A DNA stretch of 64,000 bases from Exiguobacterium sp. KRL4 (GCF_001870785.1 NZ_MOLV01000010.1:1-64000); one strand, 5' to 3'. Positions 34,985 to 43,649 are shown, counted from the stretch's first letter. The notes: a model not told the origin generated them from the sequence alone. Numbers and translations are program-made.

Positions 34985-35383
34985 ATGAAAATGGATACAA
35001 ATAAACATTCAGTCTTCCTTCTGAATTATCACCTTGTCCTAGTCGTGAAATACAGACGAAAAGTGATCGATGACGCCATCTCGGAGTTCGCGAGACAGAC
35101 GTTCGAACGAATCGGCGCCTCGTATCATATCACGCTGAACGAGTGGCATCATGACGGCGATCATATCCATGTGCGGTTCAAAGCACACCCGAACACGGAG
35201 ATGTCAAAGTTTCTGAACGCTTACAAGAGTGCAAGCAGCCGACTGATCAAACGAGACTTTCCGCATGTCAAGAAACAACTATGGAAAGAAATGTTCTGGT
35301 CTCGAAGTTACTGTCTAGTGACGACCGGAGGTGCGACAAGCGACGTCATCAGACACTATATCGAAAAACAAGGAAAGGAGTGA
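34985..35383 (+). CDS. tnpA: IS200/IS605 Y1 transposase TnpA
   Basis: A 132-residue HUH single-strand transposase. The HUH motif is H60-I-H62 (GDHIHVRF) and the nucleophile is Y125 (VIRHYIEKQ). All catalytic residues and the normal length (130-150) are present, so the protein looks active. It works as a dimer, cutting and joining single-stranded hairpin ends. tnpB starts five bases after its stop. Confidence 0.93.
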   Translation: MKMDTNKHSVFLLNYHLVLVVKYRRKVIDDAISEFARQTFERIGASYHITLNEWHHDGDHIHVRFKAHPNTEMSKFLNAYKSASSRLIKRDFPHVKKQLWKEMFWSRSYCLVTTGGATSDVIRHYIEKQGKE

Positions 35384-35388
35384 TTGCT

Positions 35389-36480
35389 TTGCTGAAGGCG
35401 TACAAGTTTCGACTCTATCCGACGAAACCACAACAAGAATATTTCATGAAGACGTTCGGTTGTGTCCGTTTCGTCTACAACAAGATGCTCGAAGAGCGTA
35501 TCCAATTGTATGAAGATTCGAAGCTCGACCCTCACGTAAAGCAGAAGCTCCCAACCCCAGCGAAGTACAAGCCCGAATTCCCTTTCCTCAAAGAAGTCGA
35601 CAGTCTTTCTCTTGCGAACGCTCAGATGGACTTAAACAAGGCGTATCACAACTTTTTTCGAGATCAGTCTGTCGGGTTTCCGAAATTCAAATCGAAGCAC
35701 AACGACCGGGCCTCTTACACAACAAACAATCTGAAGGGGAGCATCCGCATCGAAGAGGGTAAGCTGAAGCTTCCTAAGATTGGTTTCGTGAAGTTGAAGC
35801 AACATCGTCCGTTCGATGGCGTCATCAAGTCCGCGACGGTCTCGATGACGAAGACGCGGAAATTCTTCATCTCCATCCTTGTAGAACAAGCCGAAGCGCA
35901 ATGGATTCCAGCCCAAAATAAAGTAGGAATCGACCTTGGTCTGGAGCATTTCGCCATCATGACGAATGATAAGTGGATTTCTGAGAAAGTTGCCAATCCT
36001 CGTTTCCTTCGAAAGTCCGAAGAGAAGACAAAGAAAGCACAACGCGCCTTGTCCCGCAAAAAAATCGGGAGTAAGAACCGAGAGAAAGCGAGGATCATCC
36101 TCGCCAAAAAGCACGAAAAGATTGCGCATCAACGTCAAGATTTTCTTCATAAGCTGTCGAAACGGATCGTTGACGATAACCAAGTCATCGTCGTCGAGAC
36201 ACTTAAATCGAAGAACATGATGAAGAACCATAAGATCGCCAAATCGATTGGAGATGTCAGTTGGTATGAGTTCGTCCGACAGTTAGAATACAAATGCACA
36301 TTCTATGGACGAACACTTATCAAAGCGGATCAATGGTACGCCTCTACTCAAATCTGTTCTTCTTGTGGAGTAAAAGGTGAGAAGAAAACGATCGATGTAC
36401 GCGAATGGACGTGTACTTGTGGCGCTCATCATGACAGAGATATTAATGCGAGTATCAACTTGTTGCTGTTAGCAGACTGA
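35389..36480 (+). CDS. tnpB: TnpB RNA-guided endonuclease of the IS element
   Basis: A 363-residue TnpB. The RuvC residues are all present: D182 (VGIDLGLEHF), E270 (VIVVETLKSKNM) and D351 (HHDRDINASIN). The zinc knuckle has C323, C326, C342 and C344. TnpB proteins use an RNA from the element's right end to cut DNA and are ancestral to Cas12. TTG 35389 is preferred to the longer frame (35281), since AAAGGAG lies nine bases upstream and the product then begins MLKAYKF like its relatives. It appears intact. Confidence 0.93.
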   Translation: MLKAYKFRLYPTKPQQEYFMKTFGCVRFVYNKMLEERIQLYEDSKLDPHVKQKLPTPAKYKPEFPFLKEVDSLSLANAQMDLNKAYHNFFRDQSVGFPKFKSKHNDRASYTTNNLKGSIRIEEGKLKLPKIGFVKLKQHRPFDGVIKSATVSMTKTRKFFISILVEQAEAQWIPAQNKVGIDLGLEHFAIMTNDKWISEKVANPRFLRKSEEKTKKAQRALSRKKIGSKNREKARIILAKKHEKIAHQRQDFLHKLSKRIVDDNQVIVVETLKSKNMMKNHKIAKSIGDVSWYEFVRQLEYKCTFYGRTLIKADQWYASTQICSSCGVKGEKKTIDVREWTCTCGAHHDRDINASINLLLLAD

Positions 36481-36490
36481 AAACCCTTCA

Positions 36491-36600
36491 GGGTGGGAAC
36501 CACCCGATGAGCTTGGTAAATAACCGTAGCTAGTAAAAGTACGGTCTTCCCAAGAAGCGCCCACTTCAATTTGCGAAGCAAATAAGTGGTGAGTAGTTCA
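36491..36600 (+). ncRNA. Probable omega-RNA scaffold and right end of the IS element
   Basis: The stretch between the tnpB stop and the element end folds into hairpins: GGGTGG-gaa-CCACCC (36491-36505); a CTTGG/CCAAG stem (36512-36516 with 36550-36554) enclosing ACCGTA/TACGGT (36523-36545); and the right-end hairpin CCACTT-ATTTGC/GCAAAT-AAGTGG (36561-36589). The element appears to end at GAGTAGTTCA (36600). In known TnpB systems the omega-RNA runs through this region and its guide is the flank just beyond, here 36601 onward. Confidence 0.6.
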
Positions 36601-36820
36601 CGTAGGCAATCGTTTTATTCAGCTCTTCTGCGTTCTCGGTCAGTTCTTTAAATGTTGCATCGACATACGACTGATACGCATCATAGAGCGGAATGATTTG
36701 AATCGTCTGTTCATCTTGTTTGAAGGTCAGTCCCGGTGGTTTTACTTTTTCGGCTTCCGGCGTGCTGGAACAGCCGGCAAGCAGACTTGCTACCGTCATG
36801 CCAATCAACAATCGTTTCAT
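36566..36820 (-). pseudogene. Lipoprotein gene truncated by the IS element
   Basis: An 84-residue frame with signal peptide and lipobox SLLAGC (Cys near 17), then PPGLTFKQDEQTIQIIPLYD. Its genuine part runs only to about 36601. After that the frame continues into the right end of the IS element and stops there. The missing C-terminal part is not found on the other side of the element, so the insertion came with a deletion or rearrangement. The N-terminal pattern is faintly like DUF2268 lipoproteins; this is a guess. ATG 36820 has AAGGAGG upstream. Confidence 0.75.
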
Positions 36821-37062
36821 CAAAAACCCTCCTTTTAACGAAATATACCACAATTATCCATACACCGATTAAGGACAAAAGGTTCCTCTTTTCTGAACTG
36901 AGTCAGATGAACTTATGTTACCGATTACATCATTTGAGCAGATCAGTAGTCATTATTTTAGAAAAGGGTGAAACAGAAAGGTTTTTTGAGAAATGTCAGA
37001 ATATTCACCAGATAAACTCCTAGCACGAGGTCACAGACCTATGTTATCCTTTCGAACGAAGT

Positions 37063-37091
37063 ACCTGATTGATTGATCAAAACAATCAGGT
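37063..37091 (+). promoter_or_regulatory. Dyad in the brnQ leader
   Basis: ACCTGATTG / CAATCAGGT, a perfect 9-bp dyad with an 11-base loop, lies just before the brnQ ribosome site. It has no T tract, so it is not a terminator. It could be an operator or an RNA hairpin affecting translation. Confidence 0.4.
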
Positions 37092-37116
37092 CGTAACTAA
37101 ATCGTGGGGGTTTCTT

Positions 37117-38457
37117 ATGTCTAAAACAGTTCCAACATCCTTTATTGTCGTCATCGGTATGATGCTGTTTGCCTTGTTTTTCGGGGCAGGTAATCTGATT
37201 TTTCCACCGATGCTCGGTCAGATGGCAGGGGAGCAAGTCTGGGTCGCCAATGCCGGGTTCCTTGTCACAGGCGTCGGCTTGCCGTTGCTCGCGATTTTAG
37301 CGTTCGCCTATTCCGGGGAAGCGGATTTACGGGCGATGGCGTCTCGTGTCCATCCTATCTTTGGTTTGGTTTTTGCCATTATCTTGTACTTAGCGATTGG
37401 TCCGTTTTTTGCGATTCCGCGCGCCGGAACCGTTTCTTATGAAATCGGGATCAAACCATTTTTCGGAGAATCGGTTTCATCGACACCACTGCTGATCTTT
37501 TCGATTCTGTTTTATACGCTTGCCTGCCTGTTGTCGCTGAATCCGACAAAAATCGTCGATGTCGTCGGAAAAATTTTGACACCGATCAAGATTACGTTTA
37601 TCGGACTGTTGATTCTCGTTGCCGTCATCAAGCCAATCGGAAGTTTTCAGAATCCTTTGACGACGTATCAACACAACGCTTTTTTTAATGGATTTCAAGA
37701 AGGGTATCTGACGCTTGATGCCCTCGGAGCCTTTGTCTTTGGTATCATCATCATCTCAGCCATCAAGGAAAAAGGCGTCACGTCGAAGAAACAATTGCTC
37801 ATTATTTGTTCGAAAGCCGCTCTGATTGCGGCAAGCTTACTTGCGATTACGTATTCCGCACTTGCGTTCATGGGGGCTTCCAGTGTCGCCAAAATCGGTC
37901 CGTTGAAGAACGGGGCAGAAATCCTGTCCGCCGTCTCCGATTATTACTTCGGATCGTATGGTGCGATTTTACTCGGTCTGATGATCACGGTTGCGTGTCT
38001 GACGACAAGTGTCGGACTGATCACCGCCTGTGCGTCCTTCTTCTCACTCCTGTTGCCACGGATTTCGTACGTCAAGTGGACGATTGGTCTGTCGATCTTC
38101 AGCGCACTCGTCGCCAATATCGGTCTGACACAGTTGATTGCGATCTCAAAACCGGTTCTGCTGACGCTGTATCCACTGGCGATCTGTCTGATTTTCCTGA
38201 CGTTTTTACATTCCGTCTTTAAAGGAAAACCCGCTGTCTATCAGGGAGCAATGGGGATGACATTTGCCGTCAGTCTGTTTGACGGACTGAAGGCGGCAGA
38301 AGCACCAGTCGGACCGGTCTTGCGCGTGTTTGAAAGCGTGTTGCCGTTTTTCTCCGTTGGTCTCGGTTGGGTCGTACCAGCCATCATCGGTGCCGTTTTA
38401 GGCGGATTATTTGGGCGAAAAAAAGCCTACCGTACGGAACAATCACGCGTTGCCTGA
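37117..38457 (+). CDS. brnQ: Branched-chain amino acid:cation symporter BrnQ
   Basis: A 446-residue, 12-helix membrane transporter. It opens with FFGAGNLIFPPMLGQMAG (residues about 21-38), the LIVCS family signature, and has FGIIIISAIKEKGV in the middle. It imports leucine, isoleucine and valine with Na+ or H+. ATG 37117 follows GTGGGGG; a longer frame into the upstream dyad is rejected. Single gene with its own terminator. Confidence 0.95.
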   Translation: MSKTVPTSFIVVIGMMLFALFFGAGNLIFPPMLGQMAGEQVWVANAGFLVTGVGLPLLAILAFAYSGEADLRAMASRVHPIFGLVFAIILYLAIGPFFAIPRAGTVSYEIGIKPFFGESVSSTPLLIFSILFYTLACLLSLNPTKIVDVVGKILTPIKITFIGLLILVAVIKPIGSFQNPLTTYQHNAFFNGFQEGYLTLDALGAFVFGIIIISAIKEKGVTSKKQLLIICSKAALIAASLLAITYSALAFMGASSVAKIGPLKNGAEILSAVSDYYFGSYGAILLGLMITVACLTTSVGLITACASFFSLLLPRISYVKWTIGLSIFSALVANIGLTQLIAISKPVLLTLYPLAICLIFLTFLHSVFKGKPAVYQGAMGMTFAVSLFDGLKAAEAPVGPVLRVFESVLPFFSVGLGWVVPAIIGAVLGGLFGRKKAYRTEQSRVA

Positions 38458-38481
38458 ACAAACGATAAACCGAATGGACTC

Positions 38482-38518
38482 AAAGCTGTTTCGATCTGGA
38501 ATCGAAGCAGCTTTTTTG
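38482..38518 (+). terminator. brnQ terminator
   Basis: AAAGCTGtTTCGAT / ATCGAAgCAGCTTT stem with T6. Confidence 0.85.
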
Positions 38519-38561
38519 CTGTCTGCCCAACCATCATCGATGGAAACAAATTGGAATGGTA

Positions 38562-38590
38562 TTGACAAAGGGAACAGGATCGATGATATA
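38562..38590 (+). promoter_or_regulatory. Promoter of the heme mono-oxygenase gene
   Basis: TTGACA-N17-GATATA; TATAGT two bases further is an alternative -10. Confidence 0.55.
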
Positions 38591-38603
38591 GTAGTATTGC
38601 AAA

Positions 38604-38618
38604 TGAGATTCATTATCA
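38604..38618. promoter_or_regulatory. Fur box
   Basis: TGAGATTCATTATCA, one 7-1-7 unit close to TGATAATNATTATCA, downstream of the -10. Confidence 0.75.
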
Positions 38619-38637
38619 ATTAAAAGGAGTGGTGTAT

Positions 38638-38955
38638 GTGTTTATTCAACTGAAGACGATCCGGGTCGAAGTCGGCTACGCAGAGACGATGATCGAACGA
38701 TTCGCGGGCGAAGGCATCATCGAACAACAGCCGGGCTTCGTCGATTTAAGTGTCCTGCAAAAAAAGCGGACGCGGGGCGAAGAAGAAGTCATGATTGTGA
38801 TCCGCTGGGAGTCGGAACAGGACTGGAAAACGTGGGAGACGAGTGACGTCCATCTCGCAGGTCACCGGGAACGCCGTGGGCAACCGGCACCTTCGTTTAT
38901 CCTCGATAGCAGCCAAGCGTATTACGAGGTCCTTGGTCAAAAAGTAAAAAGTTAA
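38638..38955 (+). CDS. HmoA/IsdG-type heme-degrading mono-oxygenase
   Basis: A 105-residue ABM-fold protein that opens heme to release iron in the cytoplasm. It shows ETMIERFAGEGIIEQQPGF, VIRWESEQDWKTWETSD and the heme-ligand region HLAGHRERR. Length and order match HmoA of Bacillus. GTG 38638 is chosen by the AAAAGGAG spacing; two GTG codons just upstream overlap that site. The Fur box agrees with iron-starvation expression. Confidence 0.85.
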   Translation: MFIQLKTIRVEVGYAETMIERFAGEGIIEQQPGFVDLSVLQKKRTRGEEEVMIVIRWESEQDWKTWETSDVHLAGHRERRGQPAPSFILDSSQAYYEVLGQKVKS

Positions 38956-38991
38956 AAAAAGACCGATCCGTCGATTCGTGACAGATCGGTC
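38954..38991 (-). terminator. Terminator for the FecCD operon
   Basis: On the minus strand AGACCGATC / GATCGGTCT is followed by T7, just after the stop of the second permease gene. It may also stop the converging mono-oxygenase transcript. Confidence 0.8.
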
Positions 38992-38996
38992 TGCCT

Positions 38997-39992
38997 TCAT
39001 TTCCGGAACAATAACACGATGAAATAAGGTGCTCCAAGGATTGCAATGACAATCCCGACCGGAATGTCGGCCGGAGCAAGCAGGTTTTTCCCGATTAAGT
39101 CTGCCAGCAACACGAGCAGGCTGCCGACGAGTGCGGCGACTGGAATCAGACTAAAATGGTTTGGTCCGACGAGACGTCGGGCGATATGCGGGGCGAGCAA
39201 TCCGATAAAGGAAATTCCACCGCCGGCAGCGACACAGGAACCGGCAAGCGCGGCAGCGATCAACAAGATCCTTTTCCGTGTACGTTCGACCTGTAACCCT
39301 AACGTCTGCGGGAGCGAGCCGCTCAGTTGCAACAGATTCAACGACCGGCTGTCTAAAAAAGCAAGCGGCACGAGGCAGATGATCCAGGGGGCGAGCGTCA
39401 AGACGGATGACCAATCCGCCTGCCAGATGCTTCCGGTCAACCAAACCGTCGCCTGCTGAAAATCGCGCGGATCCATCTTCAACTGAAAAATGATCAAGAG
39501 GGCACCGCACAGGGCGTTGATTCCGACGCCAACCAACAATAGACGTCCCGGTTGGACGGCTTTTCCCGCCAACCGGTAAATCGTCCAGGCGACAAGCGTC
39601 GCACCGAAAAAAGCGACGAACGGCAGAACCGGAAGTTGATGTGTAGCAGAGCGAAAGAAAAACAGCGTCAAAACAACGAACAGTCCGGCACCGGCATTGA
39701 TTCCGAGAATCCCGGGGTCAGCCAGAGCGTTGCGTGACATCCCTTGAAGTAACGTCCCGGAGACGGCAAGTCCCGCGCCAATCAACAGCGCGAGCATCAT
39801 CCGGGGTAAACGGAGGTCCACGAGAATCAATCGTTCCGCTTCCGTCCCTTGTCCGATCACCGTTCGGGCAATCGCCCCAAACGAAACGGGGAGAATTCCG
39901 GTCGACAGACTGTATACAAATGTCAAAATGAGCAGACTACATAAACAAAACAGCGTCAATCGCGCCTGTTTTACGGCATGCCAGATATCCAT
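38997..39992 (-). CDS. FecCD-family iron-siderophore permease (second subunit)
   Basis: A 331-residue protein with nine or ten membrane helices. It has the BtuC/FecCD motifs LRLPRMMLALLIGAGLAVSG, NALADPGILGINAGAGL and GGGISFIGLLAPHIARRL. It forms a heterodimer with the neighbouring subunit to import a ferric siderophore. ATG 39992 shares its A with the stop of the upstream gene (TGATG), so the longer ORF to 40271 is false. Confidence 0.93.
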   Translation of the reverse strand: MDIWHAVKQARLTLFCLCSLLILTFVYSLSTGILPVSFGAIARTVIGQGTEAERLILVDLRLPRMMLALLIGAGLAVSGTLLQGMSRNALADPGILGINAGAGLFVVLTLFFFRSATHQLPVLPFVAFFGATLVAWTIYRLAGKAVQPGRLLLVGVGINALCGALLIIFQLKMDPRDFQQATVWLTGSIWQADWSSVLTLAPWIICLVPLAFLDSRSLNLLQLSGSLPQTLGLQVERTRKRILLIAAALAGSCVAAGGGISFIGLLAPHIARRLVGPNHFSLIPVAALVGSLLVLLADLIGKNLLAPADIPVGIVIAILGAPYFIVLLFRK

Positions 39993-40999
39993 CAGACAGA
40001 CAACTCCTTTCGACGAGCGAGATAAAGGAAGTAGGGTACCCCGACCAGGGCGGTGACGGCTCCAAGCGGGGTTTCGAACGGTGGATTGATCATTCGTGCC
40101 AGCAAATCGGATGCAATCAACAACGTCATGCCGAACAGGGCGCTGACCGGTAGCAACAGATAATAATTCGTCCCGACCAAAAAACGGCTGATATGGGGAA
40201 TGATCAAGCCGACAAAGCCGATGACGCCAGCGACCGACACGGCAACACCGGCAAGCAGGACGATGCTGCAAAATCCAAGCAGCCGGACTTTCGTCAACGA
40301 GGAACCCAGTCCGGTCGCAACGTCTTCTCCGAGCGAGAGGACGGTCATGCTACGGGCGATATGTAAGGAAATGAGGAGTCCAAGCAGGACGACCGGGAGC
40401 AAAACAAACACGTGCGCCCATTTTGCCCCGGATAACCCGCCGGCATACCAAAAGCTGAGATCTTGGGCGACTTGGTGAAACAGAGTGATGCCGGTCGACA
40501 AGGCGCTGAATAAAGCACTCAGTGCCGCACCGGCTACGGTCAACGTGACCGGTGAAAAGCGGCCGCGGGCAAACACCGTGATCAGCAGAATGACGGCTGT
40601 CCCAAGTGCAGCGCCGCCAAACGAAAAGGCAAGCGAAGTCACAAATGAATGCTCCGAGACAAAGGCAAGCGACAAGGCGACTCCAAGTCCTGCTCCGTGG
40701 GTGATGCCAAGCAGGGAGGGGTCAGCCAGCGCATTCCGGGTCAACCCTTGCATCATTGTCCCCGACAACGCCAATGCAATGCCGACAAGCCCGGCACAAA
40801 TCAGGCGCGGAAACCGGACTTCTTGGACGAGTTGATGCTGCAGATTACCGGCATCAAAGGCGTGAAACGAGGCGAGGACGGTCGCCCGGGAAATCGGCAC
40901 GGCACCGTAAAACAAGGACAGTGCACTCAATACCGTGAGCAGTCCAACCGTGAGAAAAAAGATTGTCAGGATCGAGCGTGGTCGAACGGATGTAGTCAT
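39992..40999 (-). CDS. FecCD-family iron-siderophore permease (first subunit)
   Basis: A 335-residue permease with VRFPRLICAGLVGIALALSG, NALADPSLLGITHGAGLG and AGVIGFVGLIIPHISRFL. AAAGGAG precedes the ATG. A Fur box lies in its promoter region. The transporter has a binding protein nearby but no ATPase gene in the window, like the FeuABC system of B. subtilis, which borrows a shared ATPase. Confidence 0.93.
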   Translation of the reverse strand: MTTSVRPRSILTIFFLTVGLLTVLSALSLFYGAVPISRATVLASFHAFDAGNLQHQLVQEVRFPRLICAGLVGIALALSGTMMQGLTRNALADPSLLGITHGAGLGVALSLAFVSEHSFVTSLAFSFGGAALGTAVILLITVFARGRFSPVTLTVAGAALSALFSALSTGITLFHQVAQDLSFWYAGGLSGAKWAHVFVLLPVVLLGLLISLHIARSMTVLSLGEDVATGLGSSLTKVRLLGFCSIVLLAGVAVSVAGVIGFVGLIIPHISRFLVGTNYYLLLPVSALFGMTLLIASDLLARMINPPFETPLGAVTALVGVPYFLYLARRKELSV

Positions 41000-41019
41000 A
41001 GACGTCTCTCCTTTTTAAT

Positions 41020-41040
41020 TGAGAATCAGATTCATTATCA
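41020..41040. promoter_or_regulatory. Fur box between permease and regulator genes
   Basis: TGAGAATCAGATTCATTATCA, overlapping 7-1-7 units, in the 104-base region between the divergent permease and AraC-type genes. It may control both. Confidence 0.8.
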
Positions 41041-41103
41041 ACGCGATTAAACGTACATCGAAGACCAATTTTTTGTCAAATGTTTTTTTAGGGAGTGGGC
41101 AGG

Positions 41104-42588
41104 ATGGAGTTACAGATCAAACCGTTACTAATCGAGAAGCATTGGTTACTCGAAGGTGACCGACGAGCAGTCAAGCCGGGACTGGTCATCGTCGTTGCGG
41201 GGAGCGGATTTTTATACAGCAACCGGCACCGGTTATACCCGGGCGACGCCGTCTGGATCGAACAAATCGACGAGGTGTTGCCAGCTGCGAAAGACACCTG
41301 TTTGTTCTACCACCTGACGTTGACGGGATACCGGTGTGCCCTGTACCGGCAAGACGCAGAAACTCTGCACGACTGGTTACGGCAACTGTATGTCAGCCCG
41401 ACTTCGGAACAGGAAAGGTTGACCCAGCTACGAATCTTGTATCAACTGCTTGAGACATTGAGCCGCGAACAGGAGAATCATGTGTTTGAGGAAGTGACTG
41501 CCGCTTGGCTGAAGGACTTGACGATGCAACGGTCCGTGTCTGAGCTGGCGCTTGATCTCGGAATGTCAGTACCGACGTTTAACCGGCTGTTTAAAGAGCG
41601 GTATCACGCAACACCAAAAGAATATGTGACGCAACTGCGAATCCGCACCGCAAAGGAGTGGATGCTTGCTTCACACGAGATGACGTTGGCGCAAATCGCA
41701 CAAAAAGTGGGGCTGCAGGACGAATTTTATTTCAGCCGCCTCTTCAAAAAGCGGACCGGTTTGTCGCCGACCCATTTTTTACAACGGATCACGCCCCGGA
41801 TTGGGATTGCCAGCCGCCTCTTGTTACAGGATCATCTGTTGGCACTTGGTCTGCAACCAATCCTCGCACCAAGTTATCCGACGGAATACGGAGCAAGCGG
41901 ATTACCGGTGTTTTTGACTGGGCTGGACGGAACCCGCTTATACGACGCCAATCAACCGCTTGAGCGGGAGTGGTTCGAGACGACGGCACTGGATTTGATT
42001 ATCAAGACACCGAGTTTAGAAAAGGGACAGGATATCAGCTGGTTGCCGGCGGACCATGTCTTTGAGTTGCCGCATCAAACCTGCTGGAGTGATTATCTCC
42101 GACTGATTGCTGCCGCAACGAATCGGGAAGACCGGCTCGAGCCGATCGTCGCGCAGATTACGGCGCTCGAACAAACGGTCAAGGAGCGTTTGGCGTGGAA
42201 CAAGACCGGAACGTGGGCTGTCATCTGGATCCGACCGGACGAGGTGCGGTTATACGGCACTGGAAAACACACGATGCTCGACTTCTTGTTTCATGATTTG
42301 GGTTTGACGCCGGCACCAGGATTGCCGGAAACGATCTATGAAATCGTCACGATCGAAACGATCAAACGAATCGACCCCGAAAATCTGTTGATTTTGTGGA
42401 GTCAACCGGTTGATGTCGACCGGATGCAACAAGAAGCGACGTGGCAGACCTTGCAGGCGGTAAGGCACCATCAAGTCCATTATCCGGACAGCGTCGATTG
42501 GGATCCTTGGGGACCACTCGGACGCACCCACATGCTGAAGCAATTGTTAGACTATATCGAAAATGAACCACGCTTGATTTGTCCATGA
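41104..42588 (+). CDS. AraC regulator fused to a siderophore-binding domain (Btr-like)
   Basis: A 494-residue protein. It has an N-terminal cupin-like AraC domain (about 1-135), two helix-turn-helix motifs (about 145-240: ELALDLGMSVPTFNRLFKER and IAQKVGLQDEFYFSRLFKKR), then a periplasmic-binding-protein domain of the FepB/FeuA type (about 245-494) kept in the cytoplasm. B. subtilis Btr has a helix-turn-helix plus binding domain and turns on its siderophore importer when it binds the ligand. This protein probably senses the imported siderophore in the same way. ATG 41104 follows AGGGAG. Confidence 0.88.
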   Translation: MELQIKPLLIEKHWLLEGDRRAVKPGLVIVVAGSGFLYSNRHRLYPGDAVWIEQIDEVLPAAKDTCLFYHLTLTGYRCALYRQDAETLHDWLRQLYVSPTSEQERLTQLRILYQLLETLSREQENHVFEEVTAAWLKDLTMQRSVSELALDLGMSVPTFNRLFKERYHATPKEYVTQLRIRTAKEWMLASHEMTLAQIAQKVGLQDEFYFSRLFKKRTGLSPTHFLQRITPRIGIASRLLLQDHLLALGLQPILAPSYPTEYGASGLPVFLTGLDGTRLYDANQPLEREWFETTALDLIIKTPSLEKGQDISWLPADHVFELPHQTCWSDYLRLIAAATNREDRLEPIVAQITALEQTVKERLAWNKTGTWAVIWIRPDEVRLYGTGKHTMLDFLFHDLGLTPAPGLPETIYEIVTIETIKRIDPENLLILWSQPVDVDRMQQEATWQTLQAVRHHQVHYPDSVDWDPWGPLGRTHMLKQLLDYIENEPRLICP

Positions 42589-42620
42589 AAGTTGATTGGT
42601 TCGTCCATGTCGTTCTTAAC

Positions 42621-42635
42621 TGATAATGATTATCA
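42621..42635. promoter_or_regulatory. Perfect Fur box
   Basis: TGATAATGATTATCA is a perfect 7-1-7 match, 42 bases before the binding-protein start. Confidence 0.9.
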
Positions 42636-42676
42636 TTACTAGTGAAGAACGAGAGTGAGAGGGGAAAAAGAATCAC

Positions 42677-43594
42677 ATGAAAAAAATCATCAGTGTCACA
42701 TCTGTCCTTGCGACGTGTGTTGTATTAGCCGCCTGTGGGGGCGAGGCAAGCGAACAACCGACAAAAAAAGCAGCCGCCGTCCACACCGTTGAACATATTT
42801 TTGGAAAAACGGAAGTTCCGAATGATCCGAAAAAAGTGGTTGTCCTGTCACACGTCTCATGGGAAGGGTCGCTCGTCTCGGTCGGTGTTAAACCGTATGC
42901 CGTGATGGCGTACGATAATGAGTTCCCGCCACATTTGACGAAAGAACTCAAAGGAACGAAGGCATTGCCATATGCGGACGAAATCAATCCGGAAGAAATC
43001 GTCAAACTGGATCCGGACTTGTTGATCATCAGTGACCGGTACAAACCGCTGTATGACAAACTGGCGAAAACGATCCCGACGGTCGCCGTCGAGGTGGGAG
43101 GTGACTGGAAAGAGGATCACCTGAAGGTCGCGGAAGCGGTCAACAAGAAAGAAGAAGGACAAGCGGTCATCGATGACTTGGCGAAAGAAGCAAAAGACAT
43201 CGGTCAACGAATCAAGGAAAACGTCAAGGACGAGACCTTCATGGCGGTCTCGGTCAACAAAAAAGACATTCGGGTCTACGGTCTGACGAACCACGCGACG
43301 AACTCGCTCTTGTTTGATGACATCGGGTTGACACCGACGAAAGGTCTGCCAAAAGACTTCGGGGAAAACATTTCGATCGAAGGACTGGCAAAATATAATC
43401 CCGACCACATCATTGATCTGTCGTACTTCAACAATGGACCGTACTACGATGAAGTGACGAACGGGAAGGTTTGGAAAGGTCTGACGGCAGTCAAACAAGA
43501 CCAAGTCCACCAATTGTCGACGACGTGGGGGTTCTGGGATCCGATTGAACGTCAAAAAGGGCTAAAAGAACTCGAAGATGTTTTATTGAAATGA
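42677..43594 (+). CDS. Iron-siderophore-binding lipoprotein (FeuA/FatB-type)
   Basis: A 305-residue lipoprotein. The signal peptide ends in lipobox VLAAC (Cys about 20), followed by a cluster-8 binding fold: VPNDPKKVVVLSHVSWE, EEIVKLDPDLLIISDRY, and TTWGFWDPI near the end. Placed between the regulator and the asb genes, it most likely captures ferric petrobactin (inference). A strong terminator separates it from asbA. Confidence 0.9.
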   Translation: MKKIISVTSVLATCVVLAACGGEASEQPTKKAAAVHTVEHIFGKTEVPNDPKKVVVLSHVSWEGSLVSVGVKPYAVMAYDNEFPPHLTKELKGTKALPYADEINPEEIVKLDPDLLIISDRYKPLYDKLAKTIPTVAVEVGGDWKEDHLKVAEAVNKKEEGQAVIDDLAKEAKDIGQRIKENVKDETFMAVSVNKKDIRVYGLTNHATNSLLFDDIGLTPTKGLPKDFGENISIEGLAKYNPDHIIDLSYFNNGPYYDEVTNGKVWKGLTAVKQDQVHQLSTTWGFWDPIERQKGLKELEDVLLK

Positions 43595-43607
43595 TCATAG
43601 AAAAAGC

Positions 43608-43645
43608 AGGAGAAAAAACGGGGAAACCCGTTTTTCTCTTTTTCA
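43608..43645 (+). terminator. Terminator
   Basis: GAGAAAAAACGGG / CCCGTTTTTCTC stem with a GAAA loop, followed by a T tract. Confidence 0.85.
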
Positions 43646-43649
43646 AGAG

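Larger units (their letters stand above)
34700..36600 (+). mobile_element. IS200/IS605-family element on top of a second, truncated one
   Basis: The block holds (1) a left-end hairpin at 34718-34747 and a 5' fragment of one tnpB; (2) a copy of the sequence just inside such a left end (GGTGGAAGATGAATCGCC at 34910-34927, compare GGTGGGAAATGAATCGC at 34741-34757); (3) intact tnpA and tnpB; and (4) a right-end hairpin at 36561-36589. No terminal inverted repeats or target duplication exist, as expected for this family. The left boundary is approximate. The left flank is the metQ terminator and the right flank is the broken lipoprotein gene. Confidence 0.8.

Noticed and set aside
35632-36231. Minus-strand ORF of 199 codons inside tnpB
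   Set aside because: It is the antisense shadow of the intact TnpB frame and shows no family features.
36854-37116. T-box leader for brnQ
   Set aside because: The dyad at 37063-37091 has no T tract, and no T-box-like stem I or conserved T-box sequence could be found.
39990-40271. 93-residue N-terminal extension of the second FecCD permease
   Set aside because: It is Arg/His-rich antisense-like sequence within the upstream gene; ATG 39992 coupled to the upstream stop is the real start.
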